Shown here: positions 1-9,754 of the stretch, piece by piece
How positions within the stretch are numbered: the stretch's first letter is position 1
Layout: every line of letters begins with the position of its first letter
Assembly: GCF_003014535.1 (NCBI RefSeq)
Contig: NZ_PYGD01000006.1
Location: 1 to 64,000 of the forward strand
DNA: 64,000 nucleotides
Reading direction: 5' to 3'
DNA from: Taibaiella chishuiensis
GTDB lineage: Bacteria > Bacteroidota > Bacteroidia > Chitinophagales > Chitinophagaceae
Translations under genes and position numbers: made by a program
Notes under the pieces: generated by a model
What the model was told of the DNA's origin: nothing
What the model saw: the letters and a program-made list of their open reading frames with translations, nothing else
Databases searched by the model: none

Positions 1-100
1 TGGCTTTCTGTGAATTTTGACTTTTTCATTGCTTCAACTTTAAAGTTAGTGTTTTTATCTACTTTTAAACACTACGGTTTTAAGGGAAGCTTACAGTTCC

Positions 101-145
101 TCGCGGCTGTGGGCTTTACGCTGCTATCCTTCACGCGGCGCCCGC
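101..145 (+). repeat. REP-like dispersed repeat, copy 1
   Basis: A GC-rich stretch of about 45 bases in AT-rich surroundings. Its reverse complement matches 2086-2130 at most positions. The shared core reads CCGCGTGA, then GGATAG, AGCG and GCCCACAG, with scattered substitutions and one gap. The two copies are inverted relative to each other and flank the PIN-like gene. The pattern fits a REP-type element or the end of a decayed mobile unit; I cannot tell which. Confidence 0.55.
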
Positions 146-164
146 TCCTGGATGATCCGAATGA

Positions 165-494
165 AAGGAAATTCCCAAAAAAATCGGCTATATAGTAGAA
201 CTAAGTGGCAGAAACACTATCAAACTTGCTGAAGACATTCAAAATGACAATACTTTAGGCAGCATATTAGGCACAGAAGAGAACGGAAAAATGCTTGACG
301 GTATTTGTGACAGAGATCTGCTATTGGAGCTAAATAGCTTTTTAGTAGATGGCAATAGCACCAATTTTAGAAACCGCATATGTCACGGATTAATGTCACC
401 ATTCGAGATAGATTACTACGGTGTCTATTTATGGTGGCTTGTTTTAAAAATGATAAAACAAACTTCTAACTATTTCAAAATATCCGAAACATAA
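165..494 (+). pseudogene. C-terminal remnant of a DUF4209-like protein
   Basis: The frame is open from about 165 to the stop at 492-494, roughly 109 codons, and in-frame stops lie just upstream (153, 162). The first ATG is at 291, inside what looks like conserved sequence. The end contains the motif RNRICHGLM followed by an aromatic stretch with YLWWLVLKM, which resembles the C-terminal RNxxxHG region of DUF4209-type proteins. The rest of such a protein, normally several hundred residues, is absent, and the sequence before 165 is an unrelated GC-rich repeat. I read it as a truncated remnant left by a rearrangement. A genuine small gene starting at 291 (67 aa) is possible but less likely. Confidence 0.45.
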
Positions 495-527
495 AAAATA
501 GAATAAAATACTTGATGAAAAGCGATA

Positions 528-1967
528 CTAACTCTCAGCCTTAATCAGGTAGAGAAGAATTGGCCTGCCTGTTTCTTCGTCCTTTTCGAGTTTGATTAAG
601 CCGTTATTAAATTGCCATGAAAGCTGAACGGGAGCCTCTGCATAAGCAAATTCTTTCTTCTTAGTTTCAATATCCTCTTTGGTATAACTGCCGCCGAAGA
701 ACGTGCATACTTCCTCAACAAGCTTTTCGGTTTCGGTATAATAAATAAATCGTGAGTAGTTTTTAAATGTCCTTTTAAAAACGATCATCACACACTTCTC
801 CTCTTCATAATACTGATAAACTCCATAATTGAAAAAGTCGAAATAGAAAACCGGTAGTTTAGCCACATAGGTCACAAAATTATTTTCTTCAGATGCAGGA
901 AACGTTTCCTCAATATACTCCTTCTTGAAAAAGCTAAACGCTTCACTTATAAAATTATCTGGCGTTGTTCTGACGTGAATTACTTGCTTAATCTGCTGCA
1001 GAAACTCTTCGGGAGTTAATATCGGAACAGGCAAATTAAACTCGTTGTATAATACCTTACTTTTTGTGCGTAGCTTCTTATCAATAGCGACAAAGTAATC
1101 GCAATGGCCACCATAAAAAGAATGTTCGCCATCGGCTTGAATGTTTTGCATGTTATCAGTGGGTTTAGGAAGTCCGTCAGCTTTATATCCCATTATATCA
1201 AGCATCAAATACGCCGTTGTATAAAAGTCGTAATAGGTGTATGATTCTTTCTGGTTTTTGAGGGCTGTTTCAACATATTCCAAGAACGTCATTTTAATAT
1301 TCTTGGATAGGAGAAAATCATCAATGTTTTTTAACACCTGGTCGGCATCCCAATTGCCTGAGTTTGCTTCTAATTTGAAGCCGTATTCTCCCAAAGATTT
1401 CCGGAAGTCTTTATAGTAATTGCCATTATTAAGGAGGTTATTCATGAAAGGGCCAAAGTCTTTCATGAAGTCCCACATAGTAGAGTTGCTATTCAAATTG
1501 GGGAACATTTTTGAAAGCATTTCCTTGTTTTCTTCTGTTACTTCTATACCTGTCGGTTGCAGTTCGAAAAGTGTTTTTATTAGTTGCCCCATATTTCCAA
1601 GTCCCAACTCCTGTGTATCTTCATCCAACTGTGAGAACATTTTTTCAAAATCAAAATCTGCTAAAACGTTAGTCACTTCGTTTTCTTTTTCACCTTCAAA
1701 ATATTCCTGAGGTGTTCCAAATAATGGTTCAATGTTTTCTTTCCCCCAGCGAATTAGGTGTTTGCCAGATAAATAATCCAGCTTTTCTAAATCCATATTG
1801 AAGTAAACGTTCTCTGGTGAGTAGCTTTTCATCAGGTCTTTAAAGTGCGCCGGAGAATAGGGAAATAGTAGCTTTTCTTTATGTTCGGCAATAAAGTCGT
1901 TGAGTTCCTTAAATTCCGGCCTTTTCAAGTTGCTAACTACGTTCCAATCAAGATATATACGAATCAT
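528..1967 (-). CDS. large PIN-like domain protein, unknown role
   Basis: A 479-aa protein I do not recognise as a named family. The N-terminus (IYLDWNVVSNLKR, Asp near residue 7) and the segment HCDYFVAIDKK around residues 292-302 match the first and last acidic motifs of a PIN-like metal-dependent nuclease fold. The long middle part, about residues 60-280, is mostly helical and has no motif I know. The C-terminal 120 residues are aromatic and beta-rich. It stands alone between two inverted REP-like repeats and is AT-rich compared with the repair genes downstream, which fits an accessory or defence-type gene. The role as RNase or effector is inference from the fold only. Confidence 0.6.
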   Translation of the reverse strand: MIRIYLDWNVVSNLKRPEFKELNDFIAEHKEKLLFPYSPAHFKDLMKSYSPENVYFNMDLEKLDYLSGKHLIRWGKENIEPLFGTPQEYFEGEKENEVTNVLADFDFEKMFSQLDEDTQELGLGNMGQLIKTLFELQPTGIEVTEENKEMLSKMFPNLNSNSTMWDFMKDFGPFMNNLLNNGNYYKDFRKSLGEYGFKLEANSGNWDADQVLKNIDDFLLSKNIKMTFLEYVETALKNQKESYTYYDFYTTAYLMLDIMGYKADGLPKPTDNMQNIQADGEHSFYGGHCDYFVAIDKKLRTKSKVLYNEFNLPVPILTPEEFLQQIKQVIHVRTTPDNFISEAFSFFKKEYIEETFPASEENNFVTYVAKLPVFYFDFFNYGVYQYYEEEKCVMIVFKRTFKNYSRFIYYTETEKLVEEVCTFFGGSYTKEDIETKKKEFAYAEAPVQLSWQFNNGLIKLEKDEETGRPILLYLIKAES

Positions 1968-2085
1968 TGTTTTCTCAGTTTGACAGTACGTTATGAATCA
2001 TCAGACTTTTGGATGATATATACTCAAAAATACAAAAATGATTCCAGCCTATTGTTATATTGAAAGACTTATAAATGATGCAATG

Positions 2086-2130
2086 CATTCCCCCGCGTGA
2101 GGGATAGTAGCGGTAGCCCACAGGCCATCC
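2086..2130 (-). repeat. REP-like dispersed repeat, copy 2 (inverted)
   Basis: The inverted partner of 101-145. It shares the CCGCGTGA, GGATAG, AGCG and GCCCACAG blocks in the same order on the opposite strand. It lies between the PIN-like gene and the MazG-like gene. Confidence 0.55.
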
Positions 2131-2132
2131 CA

Positions 2133-2162
2133 TTAGTAACAAATTTATTTGTCTTAAATTTG
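2133..2162 (+). promoter_or_regulatory. possible promoter with inverted repeat for the mazG-like operon
   Basis: TAAATTTG at 2155-2162 is an exact match to the Bacteroidota -7 element TAnnTTTG, 17 bases before the start codon. A weak -33 match (TTAG, 2133-2136) sits 18 bases upstream of it. Between the two is an inverted repeat, ACAAAT-TT-ATTTGT (2139-2152), that could be an operator. The spacing is one base short of the usual 19-21, so this is tentative. Confidence 0.4.
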
Positions 2163-2179
2163 AACCTCAATCACCAACC

Positions 2180-2509
2180 ATGACTGATATTCAAGAACTT
2201 ATTCGTGATCTTACCGCTTTCCGTAATGAAAGAGACTGGAATCAATTTCATAATCCTAAAGACCTGGCACTAGCCATTAACATTGAAGCGGGCGAGTTGC
2301 TGGAGCTGTACCTGTGGAAACATGCCGAAGAGGCTAATGTGGAAAAGGTAAAGGAGGAGCTGGCAGATATTTTATCCTTTGCGCTGCTGCTGGCTGATAA
2401 ATACAAGCTGGATGTAAAGCAGATTGTACAGGATAAAATTAAGAAGAATGGAGAAAAATATCCGGTTGATAAAGCCAAAGGAACGGCTAAGAAGTATGAT
2501 GAACTATGA
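2180..2509 (+). CDS. MazG-like nucleotide pyrophosphohydrolase
   Basis: 109 aa, the usual size of a single-domain MazG-like/dUTPase-related all-alpha pyrophosphohydrolase. The metal-binding pattern is visible: EAGELLELYLW near residues 36-46 and EELADILSFALLLADKY near residues 59-75, that is, the paired ExxE...ExxD helices that hold Mg2+. Such enzymes cleave NTPs or dNTPs to the monophosphate and pyrophosphate. Its TGA overlaps the ATG of the next gene by four bases (ATGA), so the two are almost certainly co-translated. Orphan MazG domains joined to nucleases or ATPases often occur in defence loci; its exact substrate here is unknown. Confidence 0.85.
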   Translation: MTDIQELIRDLTAFRNERDWNQFHNPKDLALAINIEAGELLELYLWKHAEEANVEKVKEELADILSFALLLADKYKLDVKQIVQDKIKKNGEKYPVDKAKGTAKKYDEL

Positions 2510-4716
2510 GCACAGTCTTCCCTGAAGTATTAATAGATATATCGGAGCCTTACTCTTTCAGCAAGGAGGGGCTTGAGCAAATAAAACAAAACCGCTGGGC
2601 CATAAACCAATGGCCGCTTGTGTATTTTATAGATAGCAAAGGGCAAAAAAAGAAATGCTATATTGGTGAATCTACCCATGCTATAACACGCATCGCCAGC
2701 CACCTTGCCAATAAGAAGAAAGCGGTTCTGGACCAGGTACTACTGATTGGTAGCGACTGGTTTAATAAATCAGCTACACTTGATATAGAGTCGACTCTTA
2801 TCCGCTATATGTCGGCCGAAGGAAGCTATGACTTGATGAATGGCAACTATGGACTAAAAACGCATAATTATTACGAGCGCAAAATATACCGCGAAGTATT
2901 TAGCCGGATATGGGAACAGTTGATAGAACGGCAGGTAGTACGCCGCTCCCTGACGGATATTGAAAACTCACAGATATTTAAATACTCTCCTTACAAATCG
3001 CTAAACGAAGATCAATACAGATCATTGCTGGAAATGCTGGACGGCCTTACCACTAAACAGTCCAACAGGATATTTGTAAGCGGAAGCGCAGGTACGGGCA
3101 AAACCATACTGGCTACTTACCTGATGAAGCTGCTGAAATCGGATATCGACCTGTCTGACAACGAGGAAGAGCTGGATAGCAGCAATGGTACTTTGCGGGA
3201 AATACGCTACATCAGGCGATTTCAACAACAATACCCCAATGCCCGGATCGCGTTAGTGATTGCGATGGATTCGCTGCGCGCCACGCTAAAGGATGTATTC
3301 AGCAAGATGCCCAACTTAAATGCGGGCATGGTCATTAGTCCCTCCGATACCTTTAAAGGTCCGAAATACGACCTGCTGATTGTAGACGAAGCACACCGCT
3401 TACGGCAATACAAGAATATTAGCTGGATGGGCGCATTCAAAAAGAACAATGAAAAACTGGGGCTTGACAATACAGGAACTGAGCTGGATTGGATATCAAG
3501 CAATAGCAAGAACCAGATATTCTTTTATGACCGCGACCAGGAAGTACGTCCTTCGGATATAGATGAAAGCCGTTTTCTAGATCTGTTAAAGAATAAGGCG
3601 ACACTAAAGCTAAAGCTCCGTTCGCAGATGCGGGTAATGGGCGGTGCTGACTACATTACTTTTGTAGATGAACTGCTGCGCCTGAAGCGGGAAACAACCG
3701 AACACTTTGAAGTAGACGAATATGAATTGAAAGTGTTCGATTCAATTATTGATATGCAGCATGTGCTACAAGAAAGAGAGCGGAAATATGGCTTATGTCG
3801 TATGATCGCAGGCTACTCCTGGCCCTGGTCTTCCAAGAAAGATAAGAAGGCAATGGACATAGAGATTGAAGGCATTCATTTTCAATGGAACCAGGTAAGT
3901 CGTGACTGGATCAATTCGCTTACGGCTGTAAACGAGATTGGTTGTATTCATACAACGATGGGCTATGATCTAAATTATGGTGCCGTCATATTCGGGCCTG
4001 AGATCAGCTATAACCACGCTAAACAATGTATCGAAGTTGACCCTGATCAGTACTATGATAAATACGGTAAACAGGGAGTGGATGACAAGCAACTAAAAGA
4101 CTATGTCATTAACATCTACAAGAATATGATGTATCGTGGTATCCGCGGTACATTCGTATATGCCTGTGATGCTGCATTACGCGACTACCTGAAAAAACAT
4201 ATACCCACCTTTGGCGCAAAGACTGCTGCAACACCTGCATTCAGAATATTATCGGCGGAAGAGGCGCTTGACAATAGTCGTGCTGTAGCCTTATTAAATA
4301 TAATGGCCGCTGCCGGTAGCTTCAGCGATAACCAACTACCGGAACAGCAGCAATGGATAGAGCTACCCAATGACATAAAAGATATAGATAATCATTTTGT
4401 GTGCAAGGTAGTAGGCGAATCAATGAATAAGATAATCAAAAACGGTTCCTATTGTCTATTCCGGCGCGATACCGGCGGTAGCCGGGAAGGAAAGATCGTA
4501 TTAGTGCAAAGCACGGACATACAGGATGCGGATTTTGGCTCGGGCTACACGATGAAGGAATATCATAGCAGCAAGCAAACTACAGAAGAAGGCTGGCGAC
4601 ATGAATCCATCACTCTAAAGCCTTTGTCAGATGACCATAGCTATAGGGATATTGAGTTGTCGGAAGATGCATTACTGTCTTTGAAAGTGGTTGGTATTTT
4701 TGAGCAGGTATTGTAG
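2506..4716 (+). CDS. GIY-YIG / DUF2075 ATPase / S24 peptidase-like fusion
   Basis: A 736-aa three-part protein. Residues about 35-105 look like a GIY-YIG nuclease (VYFIDSKGQKKKCYIGES, then R and H, later DIEST). Residues about 185-560 are a DUF2075-type superfamily-1 ATPase with Walker A GSAGTGKT near 193-200 and Walker B LLIVDEAHRL near 290. The C-terminal 120 residues resemble LexA/UmuD-type S24 peptidases: GESM (Ser near 638) and a lysine in YTMKEY near 683, the expected Ser-Lys dyad positions. No helix-turn-helix is visible, so it is not a LexA repressor. It is translationally coupled to the MazG-like gene. A damage- or phage-sensing nuclease system is a reasonable inference, but function is not shown by sequence. 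Confidence 0.8.
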   Translation: MSTVFPEVLIDISEPYSFSKEGLEQIKQNRWAINQWPLVYFIDSKGQKKKCYIGESTHAITRIASHLANKKKAVLDQVLLIGSDWFNKSATLDIESTLIRYMSAEGSYDLMNGNYGLKTHNYYERKIYREVFSRIWEQLIERQVVRRSLTDIENSQIFKYSPYKSLNEDQYRSLLEMLDGLTTKQSNRIFVSGSAGTGKTILATYLMKLLKSDIDLSDNEEELDSSNGTLREIRYIRRFQQQYPNARIALVIAMDSLRATLKDVFSKMPNLNAGMVISPSDTFKGPKYDLLIVDEAHRLRQYKNISWMGAFKKNNEKLGLDNTGTELDWISSNSKNQIFFYDRDQEVRPSDIDESRFLDLLKNKATLKLKLRSQMRVMGGADYITFVDELLRLKRETTEHFEVDEYELKVFDSIIDMQHVLQERERKYGLCRMIAGYSWPWSSKKDKKAMDIEIEGIHFQWNQVSRDWINSLTAVNEIGCIHTTMGYDLNYGAVIFGPEISYNHAKQCIEVDPDQYYDKYGKQGVDDKQLKDYVINIYKNMMYRGIRGTFVYACDAALRDYLKKHIPTFGAKTAATPAFRILSAEEALDNSRAVALLNIMAAAGSFSDNQLPEQQQWIELPNDIKDIDNHFVCKVVGESMNKIIKNGSYCLFRRDTGGSREGKIVLVQSTDIQDADFGSGYTMKEYHSSKQTTEEGWRHESITLKPLSDDHSYRDIELSEDALLSLKVVGIFEQVL

Positions 4717-4948
4717 TGCCGTTAATGGTATTCCCCCTGTGTTGGGCTTCGCAGCGACATCCTTTTTTGAAGACCTTCGACAGGCTCGGTACGGGTTGTG
4801 TGAAGCATAAGATATAGCGGATAGCCCGGCCCCGGTTTAGGTTTTGAAATAGGACAGTTATTATGGACGCTAGGCTACAAATTACACCAGCGCTGCATTT
4901 GCCCATCGGCCCTACACCGTGGAGACACCCATACCATAAAAACAGTCC

Positions 4949-7900
4949 TTAATTTTTTTTCAACACCAGCGACGGCAATACGATCTTCGATTCTTTTTGT
5001 TTGGCCTCGTCTTTCCAATACACTATGAAGTTCACCTTGGCTGCGGTAATGCTGAAACCGCCATGGTAGCGCTCCTCCAATGCGGTCTTAAAGCTTTGGG
5101 AGTATTTAAGAATGAGCTCGCCATTTAAATTTTCCAATCCATCAGCTGCCGGCTTTAAGGATGCACCGCTGAAAAGCGGGTCGATCCGGTGTTGTACATA
5201 TTCAAAATAGCCCAGTTGTACATCGCGGTGGGTGAGGTGCAGGGTTATTTGCTGCGGTTCGGGATACGGGGTCTGATCGTCATTGAAGACCAGTCCATCT
5301 ACAGCAAAGGACTGAAGATAGCGGCCATGATAGTGTATAGACAAATTGGATTTAGCCCGGGTAATGGCTACGTAAAACTGCCGCTTGTCCTCGTCGGTAG
5401 CCGGTGTAAAATGCTGCAGCAAAAGGTACACGTTATCAAACTCCTTGCCCTTGGCTTTATGAATGGTAGACACATATACCACATCGGTATTGATGTCCAG
5501 GAAATCCTCGACCTTGGATTCGAACAAGAAAGCCTTCCAGTCGCTTTTATATTTTTTAACGGTATTCACTTCTTCAAAAGCTTTGATGGCGGCATAAGCC
5601 AGGTCTTTCTGGGCGCTGGTATGGATATGCGCCTTTAAGCGACGTTTGGCGTCGGCCCAGTCTTCATCCGTTATCGAAGGACTACCGGTGTTGCCATCGA
5701 TTATATCCGAAAAATAGCGAAGCTCGTACAGGTTACTAAGGATAAACCCATCGTTGGACTGAACCAGCTTTGCCCGCAGACCTTGCTGCAAAAGCAGACC
5801 AGAGAGCAACAGGGCCTCCTCATTTGTTTTGGTAAGCACGCAGGTAGATCCCGATAATGCAGCCTCACCTATCCTACGGGCAAGTGGAACGATGATATTA
5901 CTATGAGCGTACTGTGTTATCTGGACAAGACCATTTTGCCGCTGGCTGGCAAAGCCGGGCTCCGTTTTCAGCCGCGGCCCTATGGTGCCGGCCCATTGGT
6001 TCGCCAGCGATACAATATTGTCTTTGCTCCGGTAGTTCTCAGTTAGTTCGTATTTAACAGCGCCATTACCGGTAATGAGGCGTTGCATATAGGCGCCGTT
6101 GGCGCCGCGGAATCCGTAGATGTTCTGGTCGTCATCACCCACCAGTATGACCCGCATTTCTTCGTTCTGCTGCATCAGGGCCTGTACCAGCGCATACTCA
6201 TCCTGGTTCATGTCCTGGGCTTCATCTACTACTAATACAGATTTAGTAATTCTGAAAGTCTCTATTTCGCCAGCCCGTATTTTCTCTACCGCTGTATGGA
6301 TGATATTTCCGGATTCACCCAGGCTACCTACCTTGCCTAGCACATCGAAGCAATAAGCATGAAAGGTCTTGATCTCGATATAATGGGCCGCATTGCCAAT
6401 TAGTTCCAGCAGGCGTTTTTTAAACTCAGTGGCTGCAGCCCGGGAAAAAGTGAGCATCAGCATTTGCTCGTGTTTTACATCTTCTGCCATGAGTAGTGAA
6501 GCCAGCTTATGTACCAATAGCCTCGTTTTACCGCTCCCTGGCCCGGCGGCTACCACCAGGTACTGGCTGGCAGAGTCATTAATAATCTGCAATTGAGCCG
6601 TTGACAGGGCGCCAAATAATTTCCTGAACTTTTCGGGCGTTAAGGTGCGCTGGATCTCATCCTGGCGGCTGCCCGGAAAGTATTTTGATAAGAAGGAAGA
6701 ATAGTTCAACCTGAAATAGTCGTCTACGAACTGCAGGGCTTCTTTGTAGTTGCGGATCATTTTCTTGGCATACTCCCCTACAATATGGATCTGCTGTACT
6801 TTCTGCTGGTAAAACTGTTTCAGCTTTTCATAATCGCTTTCTTTGTATTGTATACGGTTGTTCTTTTCGATACGCTCGATCGTGAGCCTATTGTGTACAA
6901 CCAGGAAGCCGCCTTCAATTTTTATAGCCGCTATGCGCGAAAGGTAAAACAGGCTATCCTCCACGTCGTCGATAGTGGCTTGTAGCGAAAACATGCCCTG
7001 CTCCTTTTCGATCATTTCTTTCAACTCCTGTACCGAGAACTCTATCAATACCTCTTCCTGTTGTTGATCCGTGGCCGGCAATGCCGCAACCTTCCGGTGC
7101 AGGTAGCCGGTAATCAGCTTCGAGCACAAATGCCGTTTTTCCTGCTTTTCCTTTAAGGCCGTTTTATCAGTCAATAAGCCGATCTGTACATGATTCCCGG
7201 AATGCTTCAAATTGCGGCGCCTGATCCAGTTCTTAATTGCCCAGAAATTAAGAATCGTCTTCAACTGGTTAAGCGAAGCGTCTTTGATGCCGGCCTGAAG
7301 AAACAGCTCGATAATCTCTTTTAAATGATAAGCAGCTTCTCCATCCTGTAAGTACGTCAATAAAAGCACCTCCTGTTGTCTAAAGCTATCGAAGATGGCT
7401 GATGATTTAGCGGCAGATTCTGTCTTCCTGATAAAGGCGGTCAGATCTTTGGTATGGGCCAGTATTTTTTCTTCCCGCATCAATTCTATCACCCGGATCA
7501 CCTGCTCTTTTGCAATGCCTAACTGATCGGACATATAGTCGATCCGGGATTCGGCTGCTTCGTCGGTGGAAAGCCTTTTGCTTTTGCTGGAAAACAGTTT
7601 TTTAATGATCCGTACTGCCTGTTCTTTCTGTATATCGGAAAAACTCCCTGATACATTGATCTTGTCAATAGCCTCCTGCGCATTTTTGCTGAGAATACTC
7701 GTAGCGAAAACACGGGGCGTGTTTTGCGCCCGTTTTAAATAGCCGGCATCTTCGAGGGCGGCAATGGCAGTAGTTACCCGGGTTTCAGTTTCATTGATGC
7801 TATCGTCCCAACCGGCCTTCCTGGCTATCTCCAGCGCCGAACTGGAAGCCCGGTCTCTTGTTCTTGTCAGATCCTTTATGGCTTTCCATACCTGGTTGAT

Positions 7901-9754
7901 CTCTTTGCTGCTGATCTTGGTCTGGTTGAGTAAAATGAAGTGTTTGTCGAGGTCCTCTTCATTAAAGAGTACAAAACAATCGGCATGAATACGCTCATCA
8001 CGACCGGCTCTGCCGGCTTCCTGTACATAGTTCTCCAACGAATCGGAGATGTCGTAGTGTATTACCGCGCCCACATCGCTTTTATCTACGCCCATACCAA
8101 ATGCCGAAGTAGCCACCATAATGTTGACTTCGCCGGACATAAAGGCATCCTGGTTGCCCGATTTTTCCTCCTTATCCATTTTACCATGATAAGGTCTGGC
8201 CACCAAACCATCGCCGGCCAGCCTTTCCGCCAGCTTATACGCCCGTTTTGTACGCGACACATATACGATCGTAGGACAATCCTTTTCTTCGATGATACTG
8301 CGTAGCTGGTTATATTTTTCTTCTTCGTTGTCTTTACGATATACCTGGTAGTGCAAATTGGTCCTGGCGGCATCGGCCCGGAACACCTTTAGATCCAGCT
8401 GCAACTTTTCCCTGAAATACGACCTGATATCTTCTATTACTTTTTGCTTGGCAGTAGCCGTAAAACAGGAAACAGGAATAGTATAGTCCAGGCCTTTCTG
8501 TTGCTGCAGATTTTTGATAAAGTCGCCGATGTATAAGTAATCTACCCTGAAATCCTGTCCCCAGGAAGAAAAGCAGTGCGCCTCATCGATCACGAACCGG
8601 GCTATCTTTCTTTTGAGCAGCAATCGCTCGATGGTAACAGAACGGAGCGATTCCGGTGAAATATATAACAGGCTGGCCAATCCGCTTTCGATCCTTTCGA
8701 CGGCTTTGCCCCGCTCTATGGGATCCAGCAAGCCATTAATGGTAACCGCTTCGGTAATACCTTTCTTTTCCAGGTTATCGACCTGGTCTTTCATCAACGA
8801 CTGTAAGGGCGCGATCACTACGGTAAGGGCTTTTGCATTTTCGCCGCTCATTAAAGCTGGCACCTGGAAGGTAATGGACTTGCCGCCCCCGGTAGGAAAT
8901 ACAGCCAGAATAGATGCTCCATGGATAGCAGCCCTAACGGCATCTTCCTGCAAGGGCTGATCGCCATACTTGCGGAAACCCGGGAAATCAAAATGTTTTT
9001 GCAGGGCACGTACAGGGTCGAGCGCCAACCTGCAATAACTACAGCCGGTTACACAGGGATTATTACGCATCAGGAAGAGCAAACGTTCCACATCGGGGTA
9101 GTTTTTCAGGACCCAGGCCGGCGTTATGGAAAAACGGTCATCGCAATTCAGCAATGCCAACGTATAAGCCAAAGCCACCGGGGTTGTTGCTATAAATGAA
9201 GCGAGATCGCTGTTGTTGCAGATGGTATCCTGAAATCGCGTGCTGATGATAGTTTCCAACTGCGCCTTGCTTGCAGGGCCGGTGTAATTAAGGTACCTGA
9301 AGAAATTGCCAAAGCCTTTTTGATCGTACAAAAGCCCGTATAGAATGGCCTTAAACTCCTTATCCAGCGCCTGGAATGCCGCCACCTCGTCATAAAACAG
9401 GTCCCGCGCTTTACGAGCATCATTTAAAGGATTGTTCAACTCGTCGGTTTGCACCTTGTCGTCTTTAAGCAGGCGGTGATAAGGCTGCTTCGGAAATAGT
9501 AAAGGAGATAAAAGCAAGGTGTCTATTGCCTTGTGATTGCCCCATTCGATATTACCGAAGTGTTTTTGCAGATAGGTCAGATCGTGCGCTACAATGTTGT
9601 GCCCGCAAATGAAATCACATTGCGCTACAAACTGTGCAAATTCCTGCGATTGGTTTTTATGGAAAGCCGAATCGTCTGATAAAACACAACCGATATCGAG
9701 CAATTGCTTACCTGTAGCGCTTACTTCAATATCGAAAAAGGCAATAGCAATCAT
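4949..9754 (-). CDS. exonuclease-RecQ-UvrD fusion helicase
   Basis: A 1601-aa protein with three enzymatic parts. Residues 1-165 are a DEDD 3'-5' exonuclease (FFDIEVS, D8/E10; GHNIVAHDL near 50). Residues about 270-640 are a RecQ-type DNA helicase: Walker A PTGGGKS near 288, DEAHCFSSWGQDFR near 390, and a C-terminal helicase lobe ending in QEAGRAGRD. Residues about 1050-1530 are a UvrD/Rep-type superfamily-1 helicase: AAGPGSGKT near 1070, VVDEAQDMNQDEY near 1175 and VSTIHKAKGKEFD near the end. An exonuclease-plus-RecQ arrangement recalls WRN; addition of a complete UvrD-type motor makes a dual-motor enzyme. It heads away from the ligase-associated cassette after a 269-bp gap and may have its own promoter. 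Family assignments are firm; the biological role (recombination or stalled-fork repair) is inferred. Confidence 0.9.
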   Translation of the reverse strand: MIAIAFFDIEVSATGKQLLDIGCVLSDDSAFHKNQSQEFAQFVAQCDFICGHNIVAHDLTYLQKHFGNIEWGNHKAIDTLLLSPLLFPKQPYHRLLKDDKVQTDELNNPLNDARKARDLFYDEVAAFQALDKEFKAILYGLLYDQKGFGNFFRYLNYTGPASKAQLETIISTRFQDTICNNSDLASFIATTPVALAYTLALLNCDDRFSITPAWVLKNYPDVERLLFLMRNNPCVTGCSYCRLALDPVRALQKHFDFPGFRKYGDQPLQEDAVRAAIHGASILAVFPTGGGKSITFQVPALMSGENAKALTVVIAPLQSLMKDQVDNLEKKGITEAVTINGLLDPIERGKAVERIESGLASLLYISPESLRSVTIERLLLKRKIARFVIDEAHCFSSWGQDFRVDYLYIGDFIKNLQQQKGLDYTIPVSCFTATAKQKVIEDIRSYFREKLQLDLKVFRADAARTNLHYQVYRKDNEEEKYNQLRSIIEEKDCPTIVYVSRTKRAYKLAERLAGDGLVARPYHGKMDKEEKSGNQDAFMSGEVNIMVATSAFGMGVDKSDVGAVIHYDISDSLENYVQEAGRAGRDERIHADCFVLFNEEDLDKHFILLNQTKISSKEINQVWKAIKDLTRTRDRASSSALEIARKAGWDDSINETETRVTTAIAALEDAGYLKRAQNTPRVFATSILSKNAQEAIDKINVSGSFSDIQKEQAVRIIKKLFSSKSKRLSTDEAAESRIDYMSDQLGIAKEQVIRVIELMREEKILAHTKDLTAFIRKTESAAKSSAIFDSFRQQEVLLLTYLQDGEAAYHLKEIIELFLQAGIKDASLNQLKTILNFWAIKNWIRRRNLKHSGNHVQIGLLTDKTALKEKQEKRHLCSKLITGYLHRKVAALPATDQQQEEVLIEFSVQELKEMIEKEQGMFSLQATIDDVEDSLFYLSRIAAIKIEGGFLVVHNRLTIERIEKNNRIQYKESDYEKLKQFYQQKVQQIHIVGEYAKKMIRNYKEALQFVDDYFRLNYSSFLSKYFPGSRQDEIQRTLTPEKFRKLFGALSTAQLQIINDSASQYLVVAAGPGSGKTRLLVHKLASLLMAEDVKHEQMLMLTFSRAAATEFKKRLLELIGNAAHYIEIKTFHAYCFDVLGKVGSLGESGNIIHTAVEKIRAGEIETFRITKSVLVVDEAQDMNQDEYALVQALMQQNEEMRVILVGDDDQNIYGFRGANGAYMQRLITGNGAVKYELTENYRSKDNIVSLANQWAGTIGPRLKTEPGFASQRQNGLVQITQYAHSNIIVPLARRIGEAALSGSTCVLTKTNEEALLLSGLLLQQGLRAKLVQSNDGFILSNLYELRYFSDIIDGNTGSPSITDEDWADAKRRLKAHIHTSAQKDLAYAAIKAFEEVNTVKKYKSDWKAFLFESKVEDFLDINTDVVYVSTIHKAKGKEFDNVYLLLQHFTPATDEDKRQFYVAITRAKSNLSIHYHGRYLQSFAVDGLVFNDDQTPYPEPQQITLHLTHRDVQLGYFEYVQHRIDPLFSGASLKPAADGLENLNGELILKYSQSFKTALEERYHGGFSITAAKVNFIVYWKDEAKQKESKIVLPSLVLKKN

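Noticed and set aside
10-195. A 61-codon frame at the left edge
   Set aside because: It crosses the REP-like repeat and has no protein-like conservation pattern; the overlapping remnant frame is better supported.
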